Assembly (NCBI RefSeq): GCF_000002425.4
Contig: NC_037272.1
Location: forward strand, 2,164,008-2,228,007
Direction: 5' to 3'
DNA from: Physcomitrium patens
Lineage: Eukaryota > Streptophyta > Bryopsida > Funariales > Funariaceae
DNA: 64,000 nucleotides
Shown here piece by piece: positions 45,780 to 57,897 of this stretch. A model generated the notes under the pieces. That model searched no databases. It was not told the origin of the DNA and saw only the letters and a list, made by a program, of their open reading frames with translations. Position numbers and translations under genes: made by a program. How positions within the stretch are numbered: the first letter of the stretch is position 1; every line of letters starts with the position of its first letter.

Positions 45780-46990
45780 CAAGCCTTTCACATTGGATTG
45801 ACCAAATATGTTATATTACATGAAGTCTTGCTTAAGAATGCATCAAGTACCTGGCAAATAGAAGGTAGAATGGAAATCACAACAACAAAATTTTAATTCT
45901 AATAGAATATTAAATAATTCTAATTAAAACCTTAACAATGCTAAACAAGCTTTAATCAAAATTACAAGAAACCTAAAAGAAATTAAAAAAAAAATAATAA
46001 GAAATCTTAAAGGAATTCAAAAGAAATCTAAATAAATCTTAAAAGAATCTTTAAGAAATCTTGAAGAAATATTAGAATAATCACAAATATATCTTAAATA
46101 ATTTCAATCAAGTTCTAATTTAATCTTAATTGAAATCTTAATGGACTTCAATCAAAATCTAGGTCAAATCCTAAATCCTAAGCAAAATCTAAATCCTTAA
46201 TCAAACCTAAATAAATCCTAAATTCTTAACCAAACTCTATAAAAATCCTAAACCCTAAATCAAATCATAGACAAATCCTAAAATTTAAATCAAACCATAG
46301 ATAAACCTTAAATTCTAAATCAAACCCTAGACAAATCTTAAATCCTAAAGTGAATCCTATACAAACCTTAAACCCTAAACCAAATCCTATGCAAACCTTA
46401 AGTCTTGAACCAAATCCTATATAAATCTTAAATCCTAAACCAAATCCTATACAAATCCTAAATCCTAAACTAAATCCTAAATAAATCCTAAATCTTAAAT
46501 CAAATCTTACATAAACCTTAAATCCTAAACCAAATCTTAAACAAATCCTAACGAAATCCTAAATCCTAAATCAAATCCTAAGACAAATTAGAATATTAAT
46601 ATCTATTGATTAAATCATTGATCTTGCTTGAAAATTTATACACTTTTTAATTTATCAATTAAAAAATAATAGAATAAATTTAAAAATAATTACACTTACC
46701 AAATAGAAAAAAAATCCTAAAATTTATTCAAGTATTGGCCAACTTTTTATTTCAATTTTAATGTTAAATTTCCATTGCTAATATCTCTTTTTTAAACTAT
46801 TTAATTATTTTTACATTTCATATATGTATAGAAAATAAAATCTATTAATCTTACATATAAATTTCATTTCAATCCAATAAGTAAATTACTGAAGATCTTA
46901 GAAATCCTAATTATCCCTCAAAGTCTAATTTTTAAGATCTCAACCTATTTGAAATTCAATAACCTTCAATTCAATTATTTGATCAAACTC
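45780..46990 (-). repeat. Dispersed repeat family A, copy 4 (inverted)
   Basis: On - this carries the family A landmarks: a TTTGAGTTTGATCAA region, the AAATTGCTA/TATTAGCAATGG region, the GGATTTAG-rich section, and the GATGCATTCTTAAGCAAG end near 45840. The GGATTTAG section is organised as a 30-bp minisatellite at 46140-46575. It lies directly downstream, in element orientation, of the gypsy integrase relic. Confidence 0.7.
46140..46575. repeat. 30-bp minisatellite, about 13-14 units
   Basis: On + the units approximate ACCAAATCCTATACAAATCC followed by TAAATCCTAA, repeating every 30 bp with substitutions. Successive units begin ATCAAATCATAG, ATCAAACCATAG, ATCAAACCCTAG, AGTGAATCCTAT, ACCAAATCCTAT and so on. 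Each unit contains two or three CCTAA words, reminiscent of the plant telomere complement CCCTAAA but degenerate and with a different period. Confidence 0.8.
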
Positions 46991-47334
46991 AAACTTATAG
47001 CATATACTCCAAATAATTATTCTTATAAGTTCTCAAAATTTGAAAAATAGATCTATTATCAAATTATTAGATAGATATTATAAAATTTTTTATTTCAAAA
47101 TCATTATTACATATGACTATATATTCATGATTATAGATTTTTTTACCCTTTTTACATGTTAATCATATTACATTATGACAATGAAAATACTACTAATGGC
47201 AAAAAAATTATCCAATCATTTTAATGATAATTGATGGTATACCTCAAATATTTCTTTAGAATTTGATTTCACCATTCTATTTGCCTATTAATTTGAAAAT
47301 AAAAGGCCAAAGATAGTTTTATATCTACCTTCAA

Positions 47335-48752
47335 TATTTTAAAAAATATTCTTTAAAGATTTCGTACAAATTATGTCTCTTTATTTAATATAATATCCTT
47401 TGGCAATCCATGATAGCAATAGATATTGTGAAGGAAGAACTCAGCTATTTCTTCATCTAAAATAAATTTTATATATAATACAAAATTTGTAATTTTGATG
47501 AAGCAATCTATAATCATGAATATATAGTCATATGAACTTAAACTTAGAAGATCTATAATAAAATCTATAGAAATTAAAGACCATGGTTGTTTTGATATAA
47601 TTAATGGTAAAAAAAGTCCATAGGATTGATGACAAGTTTTTGATCTTAAACAAATATCACATGTATGTACAAATTATTTTAGAGCCTTTTATATTTGTGG
47701 CTATCAAAAATCTTTAAATATTTGCTCCAAAATCTTGTTGTATCCAAAATGTCTTGCCACTAGAAAGTTGTGATATGTTTAAAGAATATGTAAATATGCT
47801 TCTTCTTTTTGAACACATAAGCAACCTTCAAAATAAAGTAGGTTTTTTTTGAATTCAAACTTAGAAGTACCATGAGACTTAAAAGAAATATTCTTGATAT
47901 CATAAATAAAAAGATCAAGGAACATAATTAATTGAATTTTTTTAATAAATTTTGAATTAATAGTCAATGTTGATTTTATTGCTCTAAGATGAAATTTCTC
48001 AAGCTTCAAATTGACTATTCTTTATTGCTCAAAAGTAACATTACCTTCTTTTGATGCAAGATAAGAATGTCTAAAAATTATATTTAACAAACCTTGTTAT
48101 TTTTTAGGTTGATATGTGTTTTTAAAATCAAATCTTGACAATGACATGCTCGAATGAGCTTGACAATAATTCAACACGTGTGTTGACATGAAATATATAA
48201 GGTTTTTGTGATATATATATATATATATATATTGATTGGATTGAAAGTGTCTTCTAAATATTAATGGTATTCTTAAAGTGAATCCACAATTACAAGAAGC
48301 TCTTTATTGTGGATTTTATAGTTAATCTCTAGTGCTAAATTATTTTCAAAATAAAAAGATATTTGATAGAGTTTGTCATTTTTTCCTATTTGTGATAATA
48401 TGAAATTTAAGACAAAGTCTAATATATTTGTTTCTATAAAAAATGCCTTGGAGAAGTTGATATAATACAAGATTGGTACATAAATAAATTCTTTCTTCAA
48501 AGTAGCAAACAATGCTATAGCTTCTTTATTCCACTCAAATTTATCTTTATAAGTAAAATATATAAATAGAGTTTTAACTTAAAAAAGTCCTTGATGAAGA
48601 TTTGGTAGTAATTAGCAAAGCACAAAAAATATTATAATTTTTTTTTATTATTTTTAGAATCTTCTAATATGTAATAATTTGAACTTCTTCACATCTATCA
48701 TTAGAACTTTGTTGGAAATGATGTACTTCAGGAAGTTAACTTGAGTAGTATG

Positions 48753-48786
<34 letters not shown>

Positions 48787-49930
48787 TAGCATATAGTTCT
48801 TTATGTCTAAATTTTTGTAACACATATCTAACATAAAATTTATGTTTTTTTAATATTTTAAAAATAAATTAGAATATTTTAAAAATAAATATCAAAAAAA
48901 TTATCAAAAAAATCATCAAAAATATTATTTATAAAATATTAAAAATAGCTAGAGTATTTATGAATCTAAAAGACATGACATTATATTTAAAATATCTATA
49001 CCTAATTTAAAAAGTAATCTTCTATTTATTTTTATTTTTTTATATGGACCAAATTTTATACTTCGTGTAGATCTATTTTTGTATAGATTTTTGCTTGATT
49101 GAGTTAGTCAAAAAGTCCTAAAATCAGAAGTATAGGATATATATTTTTGATGGTGATCTTATTAAATCCTCAATAATCTACATACATCTACAAAGATCCA
49201 TTACTATTCTTTACAAATAAGATAGGAGCTCCTACTACAAAATTTGAATTATGTATGAAGTTTTTAGCTAAGTTTTTATCAATATACTTCTTTAATGCAG
49301 CCAATTCATTTTGCAATAAATTGTAGATTGGTCGAAATTGTGATTAAGCTCTTTCTTGTAAATCAATTGAAGAATCATAGGATTGATGCTTTAGAAGAAT
49401 ATTTACATTTTTTTTTCTAAAATATCCTAGAAATCTTAATACTGACTACAAATATCACTTAACTTTCTACTATAAAAAATAGACATGGCATATATAGCAA
49501 AAGATGATCTTTCTTTTGTTGCATACATAAAAGCTCTTGTATCTATTGATAAAAATTTGAATATATTAGATTTATAAATTTTTATTTAATTAATTTTTTT
49601 TAGATTAAACTAAAAAAAAATATTAAGATTATAAAAAATTCAATTCGTCTAAGTATTATATTTTTTTAATCATGATAATCCTAAAATAATTAAGCTAAAA
49701 AAAGATTTCATCACATTAAATATTACTATTCTATTATGAGCTTTAATTGCTACATTTAAAAGAACAATCTCATAGATAATATCTCCAAAAGACAACAAAC
49801 AACCATCTATTACTTCTACATGAATGAGTTTATTTTTCTTAATTAACAATATTTCTTATTTTTTGACAAAATCTTTGACTATAAAACAAGTTGAGGCATC
49901 TAAATTTAATAAGGCAAAAAATTTATGATT
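47335..49930 (-). pseudogene. gypsy pol relic: protease, RT, RNase H, integrase
   Basis: The protease remnant (about 49930-49690) reads ALLNLDASTCFI where an intact element has LxDSGAS, and continues with HVEVIDG and ILGLS. The RT remnant (about 49440-48600) keeps SYDSSIDLQERA, QNELAALKKYIDKNLAKNF, GAPILFVK and YVDYxGFNKI. The RNase H is best preserved, an open frame at 48512-48273 with YINFSKAFFIETN, LSQIGKND and EINYKIHNKELLVIVDS. The integrase (about 47840-47335) shows ARHFGYNKILEQIF, FVHTCDICLRSKT, SIDFIIDLL, FFLHNIYCYHGLPKDII. Stops occur in every domain except the short RNase H frame. Many differences from the expected residues are consistent with C-to-T and G-to-A changes, as in old methylated repeats. 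Confidence 0.85.
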
Positions 49931-50054
49931 TTTAAATCCTAAACATTCATCTATTATAAAAAAAAGATGATGGATCTAGAGAGAAAATATGACCTTTACT
50001 AGATACTGCATATGATTCTACCCGCATGATTCCTATTGTAGCTAGAAAAATTCA

Positions 50055-51090
50055 TTTTCTGAGACATTATCTTCTTTAGAAATTATGCTCCTCATTTTGT
50101 GATTGTGTTGCTTCTTTAGAGAATATCAAATAATATGCTTAGCTTCTCTACAATATAAGAATAATTTTTTTTGACAACAACAAGTCTTTTTTTACTCAAT
50201 GAGAGATTTAAAATATATTATATCAATTTATTTTGATTTTGGCCTTGATGAATAGGTTTCTAAAAGCTTAAGACTAACTGCTATTACTTGACTTGTTCTT
50301 CTTCAATCAAATCTTCATTCTTAATGCCTTTTAAATAATCAATTATTACATGTAATGGCTTAAAGAATTAATTATTTTAAAGAATCTGATTTTGGTATTG
50401 TTAATAATAAATTTTTGATATTATCCTTCAATCTATATTGAAATTGATTAACAAGGGCTTTTTCATTCTAATCTATGTTATAAGCAAGGTTTTAGAATTT
50501 AATAACATATATGGTTTAATCATGATCCTTGTCATAAAGATAAGAGCTTAGTCTTTGCTACTCTTTTTTGATCACTTTTTCTAAATGAAGTTCTAAACTT
50601 TTCTAAGAATGAATTCAAATCATAAAAGAATCATGAATCTTTTTCCATCAAATGTACAAATCAAGAAAGATTACTCTAGAAAAAAAATGCTCCTAAAAAT
50701 CTAACTTGAGTAAATCCATCAAAGTATTACGAAGGAAGCAATTTTAAATAAAACTTTACTTATTGTAAAAACCTTCATAACTTTATTCTGGTTCCTTTAA
50801 ACTTCTTTGGCATACTAATCCTTGTATTTCTTATATTTGTAGTACCAAGATTTCTTAGATTCAATTTTGAACTTCATCTACTTGCTTCTCTTAATTGCAC
50901 TTCTTTGCACAGACTTTGAACTTTATTATTGACTTCTTTCATAGGCAAAGGAATAGTACTTCCATAATTTATATTTGAAATATGTGAGATTTATATCTTA
51001 AGAGTATTAATACGCTCATAAAGATGTGCAATAGTTACAAATCTCTTATTAATTCTACGAAGAATAACATCCATAATATATCTTTTTATA
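50055..51090 (-). pseudogene. gypsy gag relic
   Basis: An ATG near 51073 opens a frame beginning MDVILRRINKRF and is soon interrupted; further pieces read PLPMKEVNNKVQSL. Near 50170-50060 a broken CCHC zinc knuckle reads YCREAKHII followed by LKKQHNHKM, with one or more metal ligands lost. Its identity rests mainly on position upstream of pol. Confidence 0.55.
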
Positions 51091-51328
51091 AATAATTCAA
51101 AAAAATTCAAAAAAATAAATTAGAAGAGGGTAATCCAAAATCTCTAATATAAAATGAAAATTTCTATGAAGAAAGATAATCTACCGTCTTTAAGAAAAAA
51201 ATCAGTGTTAAAAAACTAAATTCTTTGTTTGAAGGTGGTTAATTTGCAACCTTTAAAATATAATAATAGAAGAGGTAATAATTCATTTATTTTTAAAATA
51301 AGATAAAAAATTATCACTCTTATCAAAT

Positions 51329-51850
51329 TGTCAAGGACATGGATCTTCAAAAATTGAAAGATCAAGATATTCTTGTGTTACTCGAAAAGATTAGATAATT
51401 ATTTAAAGATGGTATAATATTAAATTAGAATAGATATTGCCAAAGATAATAAGACTAGAAAGTCTTGAAATAAGACTAAAGATTAGAAAAGCATTGACAA
51501 GAGTGAAGAAATCTTTACTCTTGCCTCTATATACTATCTAATTAGAAGTTATGTAGTGATGTTTTATAGGACCTTCAATACACATTGACTTTATAAGACA
51601 CATATCTTATCTTAACTTATAAGATAAGTTTTTTATATGTATGCCACATAATTAGTTTGTTTGACAAGCTACCAACATGTGTGACAAGTGGTTAACTTCT
51701 TGACCAAATTTTTAACCTATCAACCAACTATAAACACAAGTAAATCCAAAATTACATCTATGAAGTTTTTAAGAAGATTTTCTAGAAGATGTTATAAAAT
51801 TAATATAATTTTATCCACTTTTATTTAATCATATAGATAAAATTGGACAA
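51329..51850 (-). mobile_element. LTR at the 5' end of the decayed gypsy element
   Basis: It begins on + with TGTCAAGGACATG, matching the ends of the two solo LTRs, and shares the ATATTGCCAAAG, TTGACAAGAGTGAAGAA and CTATATACTATCTAATTAGAAG blocks with them. On + its left neighbour (about 51311-51328), read on -, is TTTGATAAGAGTG, a plausible decayed tRNA-primer site. The distal end, near TTGGACA at 51850, is approximate. Confidence 0.65.
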
Positions 51851-52451
51851 GCAATAATAATTTGGATATAGACAAAGTTTCTTATAATCTAAGTCTTTTG
51901 AAAGAAGACTTGATTAGAATTCAATGGCATGAAGATTGCAATATAGAGGCAATTTATGAATGGCATACAATCACATATTTGACTTTAATATTGAACTCTA
52001 CAACTATTGTGCTTGATCAAAGTTTAGATGATTTTTTTTATAAAAGCCAAGTGATTAGTGATTTATAAAAAAATCTCACAATCTTGTACAAGCTTCAATA
52101 AGGGATTATTTCTTCAACTATCTTTGCAATAGAAAAATATAGGATTAGTTACCAAATAATATGTTTTATTAGAATATCAATTTGATATTTTATATATAGT
52201 CTAATAGAGCTAGGTACATAGTTTGAAGGCCAAATCAAAGATCTTCCTTGACACAACAAATATATGATGAGCTTTGATATTTTGGTGTACACAAAATATA
52301 TTTTATGTTGTACAAGAAATATTAGTAGACTAACATATATTGATAGATAGCCACATATATTTTTCAATGTGAAGTATGTAAAATATGTGAATTAATTAGA
52401 TTAATTTTTAGCACTTTATTATTTTATGTGAAGCCATAATATATCATAGAA
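51851..52451. other. Unassigned sequence between two retroelement relics
   Basis: It includes a 68-codon frame on + (51862-52068) with no family match. It may be an internal part of the + strand retroelement whose integrase follows, but no motif supports that. Confidence 0.35.
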
Positions 52452-52870
52452 TTGGGCAATTGTTGGTCATTGGACTTTTTTGTACTACTTCTTATTATTC
52501 CATATAGAATTAAATATATGTTAGTAATAGTTGAACATTTTAACAAATACATTGAAGTTGTGGCTTTGTCAAAAAACTCTTCAAAGTTGGAAGCTATGGC
52601 TTTTCTTGATTGTATATTGGCACATTTTAGAGCACTTTTTGAAGTCTTAAAAAATCAAGAGATATAAGTTTTTGGAGTTTTGGAGGCCTTATATACTAAA
52701 ATTTCAATATATTATTACACCACCTCTAGAAACCATCATAAAGTAGATGATTTTGTGGTGTCATATTATAACACAACTATTAGATGAAAGAAAAAAAAAG
52801 ATTATATTATAGAGGAGCTTATATAAAAATATCTTTGTAAATTATCTTATAAATATAGATAATAGAAAAG
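52440..52870 (+). pseudogene. Ty3-type integrase relic of a second family
   Basis: Core integrase motifs are WSLDFFVLLL (first catalytic Asp), KYMLVIVEHFNKYIEVVAL, KLEAMAFLDCILAHF and FEVLKNQ; the second Asp, normally in a TDQG-like motif, has decayed. After a stop, ALYTKISIYYYTTSRNHHKVD matches the region that normally reads TTSRxHPxxDGxAER. The sequence differs from the - strand integrase at 47.3-47.8 kb, so it belongs to another lineage. It is immediately followed by a family A repeat. Confidence 0.75.
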
Positions 52871-52895
52871 TAGGTAGTAAAAATTAATAAATGTT

Positions 52896-54425
52896 AATGT
52901 TTCATTCTTTTAAAAGAGGCTTCTACTTACTTTGTAAGGCTATAAATCAAGAAAAATAAAATATATTAAAAATATAAATTATATGTAAATCTTTAAGAAG
53001 AAATTAAGAATAGATTCAAATAAAAATTATTCCAAAATACCAAGAATTGATACTTAAAGAAGATCAATTATGAACTAGGATCAAAATAAAATTCTAAAGC
53101 ATAAAATTATATATTGTAGGCAATTTCAAGATTTTTAATTAATTAAAAAATAAGGTTTGAAAAAAAACTAGTGAATTTTTTTTTAAGTATGGATTTCATA
53201 TAATTTAGAAATATATTGAGTTTTTGAAGGCTTTTCAAAATGAGATATGTATTTAATGGTTTTGGATTTTGAAAAATAAATAGAAGTTTACAATTTTGAG
53301 TATTATGTGAGTGTTGTAGCATCTTTACAAGTAAAAATTTGATTTTTTTTTTATTATGCTTATCTTCAATGTATTTGAAAAATTTGATGTCAATTGAATA
53401 TTTATATTGAAAGATTTGAGAGTTTTATTGGATTAGAATCTTGGATATTAGAAAATTAGGATTAGTGAGGGTTTTTACAATTATGAAAAATTTGCTAGTT
53501 TGATCATAGCAAAAATTAGTGAGCACAATATGGACTTAAAAATCTACATATTAGCCAAGTTTTGAAGTAATTAAAAGGTTCATCAAGGAGAAATTGCTAC
53601 TAAAAGATCAACATTTAGGTTGGAGAAGGAGGATAGCTAATATCCAAGAGGTTTAAGAGCTTTCTTTTTTGATTGGTATATTTGATTTTTGTTAAATTTT
53701 GTGTGCTTATTAATTGCATTTGAATTTAAATGTTTGTCAAATTTGAATTCAAATAAATGATTTGATTAGTATTTATTGAGATTTTAAATAATTATAGAAA
53801 TTAGTAAAGATTTAGTTGAATTTTCATAAATTTATTTAGGATTTGTTTAGGATTTTTTTAAAAAATTTGATTATGGTTTTATTAGGATTTAGTTAGGATT
53901 GATTTATGGATTACATTAGAATTTAGCTAGGATTAATAAAAATATTTCATTAGAATTTGGTTAGAATTTGGTTAGGATTGGTTTAAGATTTGTGTAGGAT
54001 TTATTTAGGATTTGATTAGGAATTGGTTAAGATTGATTTAGAAATTGTATAAAATTATTTTAAGATTATATTAAGATATGGTTAGGATTTATTTAAGATT
54101 TATATTTTTAATAATTAAAAAAAATTATTTGATATTTTTTAGGATTTCTTTATTATATATTTTTATTTGGTTAATTTATAATTTCTTTATATTTTTTTAA
54201 TTTATTAAAAAATTATTTTGAGTTTGATTAAAGATTGATTAATATTAATAAATTTTAATTAGATTTTTTAAAAAATTCTATTAGAATTTTTAGGACTTTT
54301 TTTTGTTGTTAATCCTATTTTATCTTCCACAGCCAAGTAGTTGGTGCATTTTCAAGCAAACTTCATGGAATACAATAATAAAATAGATTGTTTAGATTAT
54401 TGAGTGTGATTTATAAAAATATAGA
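52896..54425 (+). repeat. Dispersed repeat family A, copy 3
   Basis: It starts TGTTAATGTTTC with the CTTCTACTTACTTTGTAAGG landmark and the AATTGATACTTAAAGAAGATC block. A dense GGATTTAGTTAGGATT-like section follows at 53.8-54.1 kb. It ends at CTTCCACAGCCAAGTAGTTG...TTTTCAAGCAAACTTCATG near 54376. Confidence 0.72.
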
Positions 54426-54960
54426 TTATTTTATGTCAATTACTATAATTAAAATTTAATATTATCATAGAATGTAATAGGTAACAGCTTCAATAGGTAG
54501 ATATCTTTGATATCTTATATTCTTTATTAATTATGGTATGGACAAAATGTCAATCTTACTAAGTTCAATACATGAAAAACTAGCTCATGTTGTGGATTTA
54601 GACAATCTTAATATTTGGGTTCAATATCTACATAATTAAGCAAAATTCTTTAAGAGATCCATGCTTATGGCTATAGAAAATAATCTATTATTCAATATTG
54701 TATTATTTTATGATATGCTTGTATTTATAGTAGAATTTATTGATCTCAATTGTAGAGATTTTCTAAGAAAGATTATATGTATTTGCAATGTGAGGTGCAT
54801 ACTATACTTGATGTAACAAAGGCGCATAATTCTTCTTGTTAAAGTTTTGTTGCCTAATGATATTTTATTACTTGAAGTTAAAGGTGGACAAGAATGTTGA
54901 AAGCAGCAAAAAATTGTCTCCTTGTTATCTTTCTATTGATGATTTTGTTTTGTACATACT
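54426..54960. other. AT-rich DNA, probable retroelement interior
   Basis: Several short frames are visible, with no motif before the PHD-like fragment. It may belong to the same retroelement as that fragment. Confidence 0.35.
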
Positions 54961-54984
54961 AAACTAGCAATTGTGCTAGGTGGT

Positions 54985-55164
54985 CTTCTTTATTTTATAT
55001 GTGGTAAGAAAAAAGGGGCTATAACTATACTATTATGTGGTCAATGCCAACGTGGATGGTATATGACATGCTTGACACTACCGCTTGTAACTCATCCTTC
55101 AAGAGATTGGATTTTTCCTTGTTGTAAGAAGTCTAGATATGCTTCATTTGTTGACAAAGATTGA
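54985..55164 (+). pseudogene. PHD-finger fragment, probably retrotransposon-derived
   Basis: A short frame reads ICGKKKGAITILLCGQC, then QRGWYMTCLTLPL and DWIFPCCK. This is the C4HC3 PHD pattern with the first cysteine lost, the histidine position changed to Tyr (WHM to WYM), and a Pro-Cys-Cys where Pro-x-Cys is usual. PHD fingers occur inside some Ty3/gypsy polyproteins, and retroelement relics lie just upstream, so I infer a transposon origin rather than a chromatin gene. Confidence 0.55.
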
Positions 55165-55169
55165 AAATT

Positions 55170-55975
55170 CCTTCTTTTGTGTATGCCACATGTTTTAGTG
55201 GTATAGTTGCTATAACATTGGCTTGATTGAGTACAATTCTACAAGATCATCATTGTAGCAATTATCTCATATTATGTGTGTGTTGTTGTCCTAGTAGAGT
55301 AGAAGAGCTCCTTATCAGTTGGTATGGAGGTACTTGAAAGTATATTGATTGTGCATTTGTATTTGGTTTAGATTACAAACTTTATGATTAATTTATATCA
55401 CTCAATGTGTTGTGTATAAGGATCTTTGTATACATAATAGTTATGTAATGTGGCATTGAGTACAAAATCTTGTTAGATGTATGTGATTTACTTTTAGTTT
55501 AATGATTTTCCATCCACTTTGTTTAGTTTTTTTTTTCAGTAACTTGACTTTGTTTGTGTCAACTAGGGTTTGAAGACTCAAGTAGAGAGATCCTCTTGAC
55601 CTAACATTCTTGCTAAGTCAAATCTAATAAGTAGTTTTTAAAAGAGAGAAATCTAATGTTGTAAGGATTTAATTAGCTATGGTATTTTAGCCACTTAATA
55701 AAGTTTTCTAGTTTTTTCTACTTATTTGTATTTGTAGATTCTCCCTTTGTGGTTTGAGAGATAGCTTAACTTGATTGAATATAGATTCATTATCTTTCTT
55801 TGTAAGTGTGTTTAAAAATTGTGCATTTATCTTTGGTTTAGATTGCATATTTTATGTACATCTAATAATATTTGGTTTAGATTGCTAATTCTTTTCAATA
55901 ATAAAATCTACAAACTTAAACTATTTTTTTACAGTAATTGTTGTACTATAAATCTAAAATCTTTTAAATGATGAT

Positions 55976-56010
<35 letters not shown>

Positions 56011-56470
56011 AGTTTTAACTTTGTATTTTGATCAAAAAATCATGTACAACAGTCATGTACAACAGTCAAAGGCGGTATCTCCAAAACATTTTTATTCCTG
56101 CTTTTATCATTTTCAGTTGCAACTCACATTGAATGTACATTTGAAGCATCAAACCTACACTCAAAAGCACATTTCATACAGACAACATGATATGTGACAA
56201 GTTGCAAGACAGTTATTTTTGTGAGAATGATACCAGTGGGCTTACGATCACAACATGCATGAAGAAAGGGTTCCGATTGTACGCGACAAAATATGAAAGA
56301 ATTGCATCACCATGTGTGAGGTTACTCGCAGGGGAATGGGTTGGTCAAATCCAACATCAATACCGACATTAATAATCTAGAGCGCATGAGCCACACATCA
56401 GCATGTTTTGCAAGTAGGGTTTCGCCTTGTGTTGCTTGGTTTTGCTTTTCAAGTGCAGGCTACGGCGATG
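55170..56470. other. AT-rich intergenic DNA next to the BPS1-like gene
   Basis: An (AT)n tract lies at 55976-56006. Composition rises after about 56.2 kb, probably the 3' UTR of the - strand gene. No other gene is recognised. Confidence 0.5.
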
Positions 56471-56485
56471 GTCGCAATAGATGGG

Positions 56486-57897
56486 TCAAAAGGTTTGGGC
56501 TCGGTGGATTGTGCCGGGCCGTTGAGCCGCGTCCAGGAGCTTCTTCCGAGCTTGAACCAACTCGTCGAAGAGTTGATTCACTTGCGTCGAGACTTTCTCT
56601 AATCGCACCTGTGCAGGGAGAATTGAATCCAGTGAGAAGGGATTGTTTTCTGCCTTCATGAAATTGTTGTGATTGACAAGTTTCGGAACAGATCGGGAGT
56701 TTACCTGGAGTTTGTCGAGGAGTTGCATCTGTTGCTGGGCTAGGCTTTCGAGGACTTGCGTCGAGGGCTCCTCTCCGTCGCGCTCCCGTGCTGCAAGCTC
56801 CTCAATCTCCAGCCTCAGGTCCGTGACGCAGAGCTCCGCGAGTTTGAGCTCCTCAAATGCGATCTGGCGGTTGTTGCGTCGCGTCCCGGAGCGCTCCTCG
56901 CGTAGAATCTCGAAGAGCACCTTGCGGAGCCGCTCCTGTAGTCTGCGGAAGGATGGTGACCAAAGGGCCTCGTCGCCGCGGAATACCTCGAGGTTCTGTT
57001 GCCACATGGTGGAGGCGGGGTGGGAGGACGGTTCTCGCTTGAGGGCCCAGATGAGGACGCTGGTGACGAAGTCTGTTGTTTCCTGTGTCGCTCGCATGAC
57101 TAGCGAGAGCGCGACGGTGCCCCTCCCGCTCTTGTAACTCCCATTGCGAGTCGGTGGCGGCTGCACACTCGCAGCGTTTATGTCATCCAATGAAACTTTC
57201 TCTCCAATGGCAATGCTCATTTGCCTCATAGGGCCGTCGGCCGAGCTTTTAACTCGGAAATCTGTCATTTGTGTCGTGAGGAAGGAGGAGTTATCCGCGG
57301 CGAGAGGCGGGATTTGGACCAATTGATTGAGCTCGGATTCGCAGCTTTGAAGCGCAGCGATTAGGCCTTTGTTGGATGCGCATTCATGAATACCCGCCCC
57401 GCATCTGCTTCAGAGTGGTAATCAATCAGTGACAATCAGTGATGAGGGTCAACCTTTCAACGAGGATGACACTCAAAGTAGAATGGTTAACGATTTTACC
57501 TCTGAATAGTTTGCACGACAAGCTGAACGCACATCATGAAATGCTCAAACCTCGACACCGCAGGTTTGAGGACGTTACAGACGTCCAGGAGCTTCATGCT
57601 CTCCACCATGTATTCCTCAATCCAGTGCTCGTGGGTCTTTTTGACGTCCGGCATCAGGGCGCGCACTTCCTCGAACAGGATCATCATGTCCGAGAACGTG
57701 GACCGCATGAAATCGACCGCGAGTGAGACCCACTCCAGCGTCAGCCATTTTGGCTGAATCGCTTGCTCCAGCGCATCCAATTTATGCGACAGAGAGAGGT
57801 AGAATACCTCGCACTTGTCGACGCGCCGGTCGCTTTTCGAGTTCGGCCCTGCCGGAGGCTTCTTCTGGCTCGTTTTTGATGAACCCCACGTCGCCAT
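56486..57897 (-). CDS. BPS1 (BYPASS1)-like protein
   Basis: BYPASS1-family proteins are plant-specific; in Arabidopsis BPS1 loss causes production of a mobile root-derived growth-inhibiting signal. Exons joined: 57897-57500, 57404-56705 and 56608-56486 (406 aa), with GT-AG borders and matching phase. The start is ATG 57897 (MATWGSSKTS); the TTG just before is not a start. Residues about 28-132 resemble the BPS1 N-terminal region: LSLSHKLDALEQ, WLTLEWVSLAVDFM, HWIEEYMVESMKLLDVCN. Exon 2 adds KGLIAALQSCESELNQL and a moderately hydrophobic stretch, VMRATQETTDFVTSVLIWAL, at the place of the family's membrane-like segment. A Glu/Leu-rich coiled-coil region follows (about 260-400). The intron at 56704-56609 is 96 nt, in frame and stop-free, so a 438-aa retained-intron form is possible. 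The family call rests on pattern; a related UPF0496/ROH1-type member is the main alternative. Confidence 0.72.

Larger units (their letters stand above)
47335..51850 (-). mobile_element. Decayed Ty3/gypsy LTR retrotransposon
   Basis: Reading on -, the order is LTR (51850-51329), a possible tRNA-primer site just inside it, gag-like sequence, a degenerate zinc knuckle, protease, reverse transcriptase, RNase H and integrase. This order (integrase last) and the motifs place it in Ty3/gypsy. All domains are riddled with stops and frameshifts. No second LTR is recognised after the integrase; a family A repeat occupies that place. Confidence 0.85.

Noticed and set aside
46140..46575. Interstitial telomere array
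   Set aside because: The units are 30 bp and degenerate; there are no runs of TTTAGGG, only related CCTAA words.
54985..55164. A host chromatin gene encoding a PHD protein
   Set aside because: The frame is about 60 codons, lacks two expected metal ligands and sits among retroelement remnants in AT-rich DNA.
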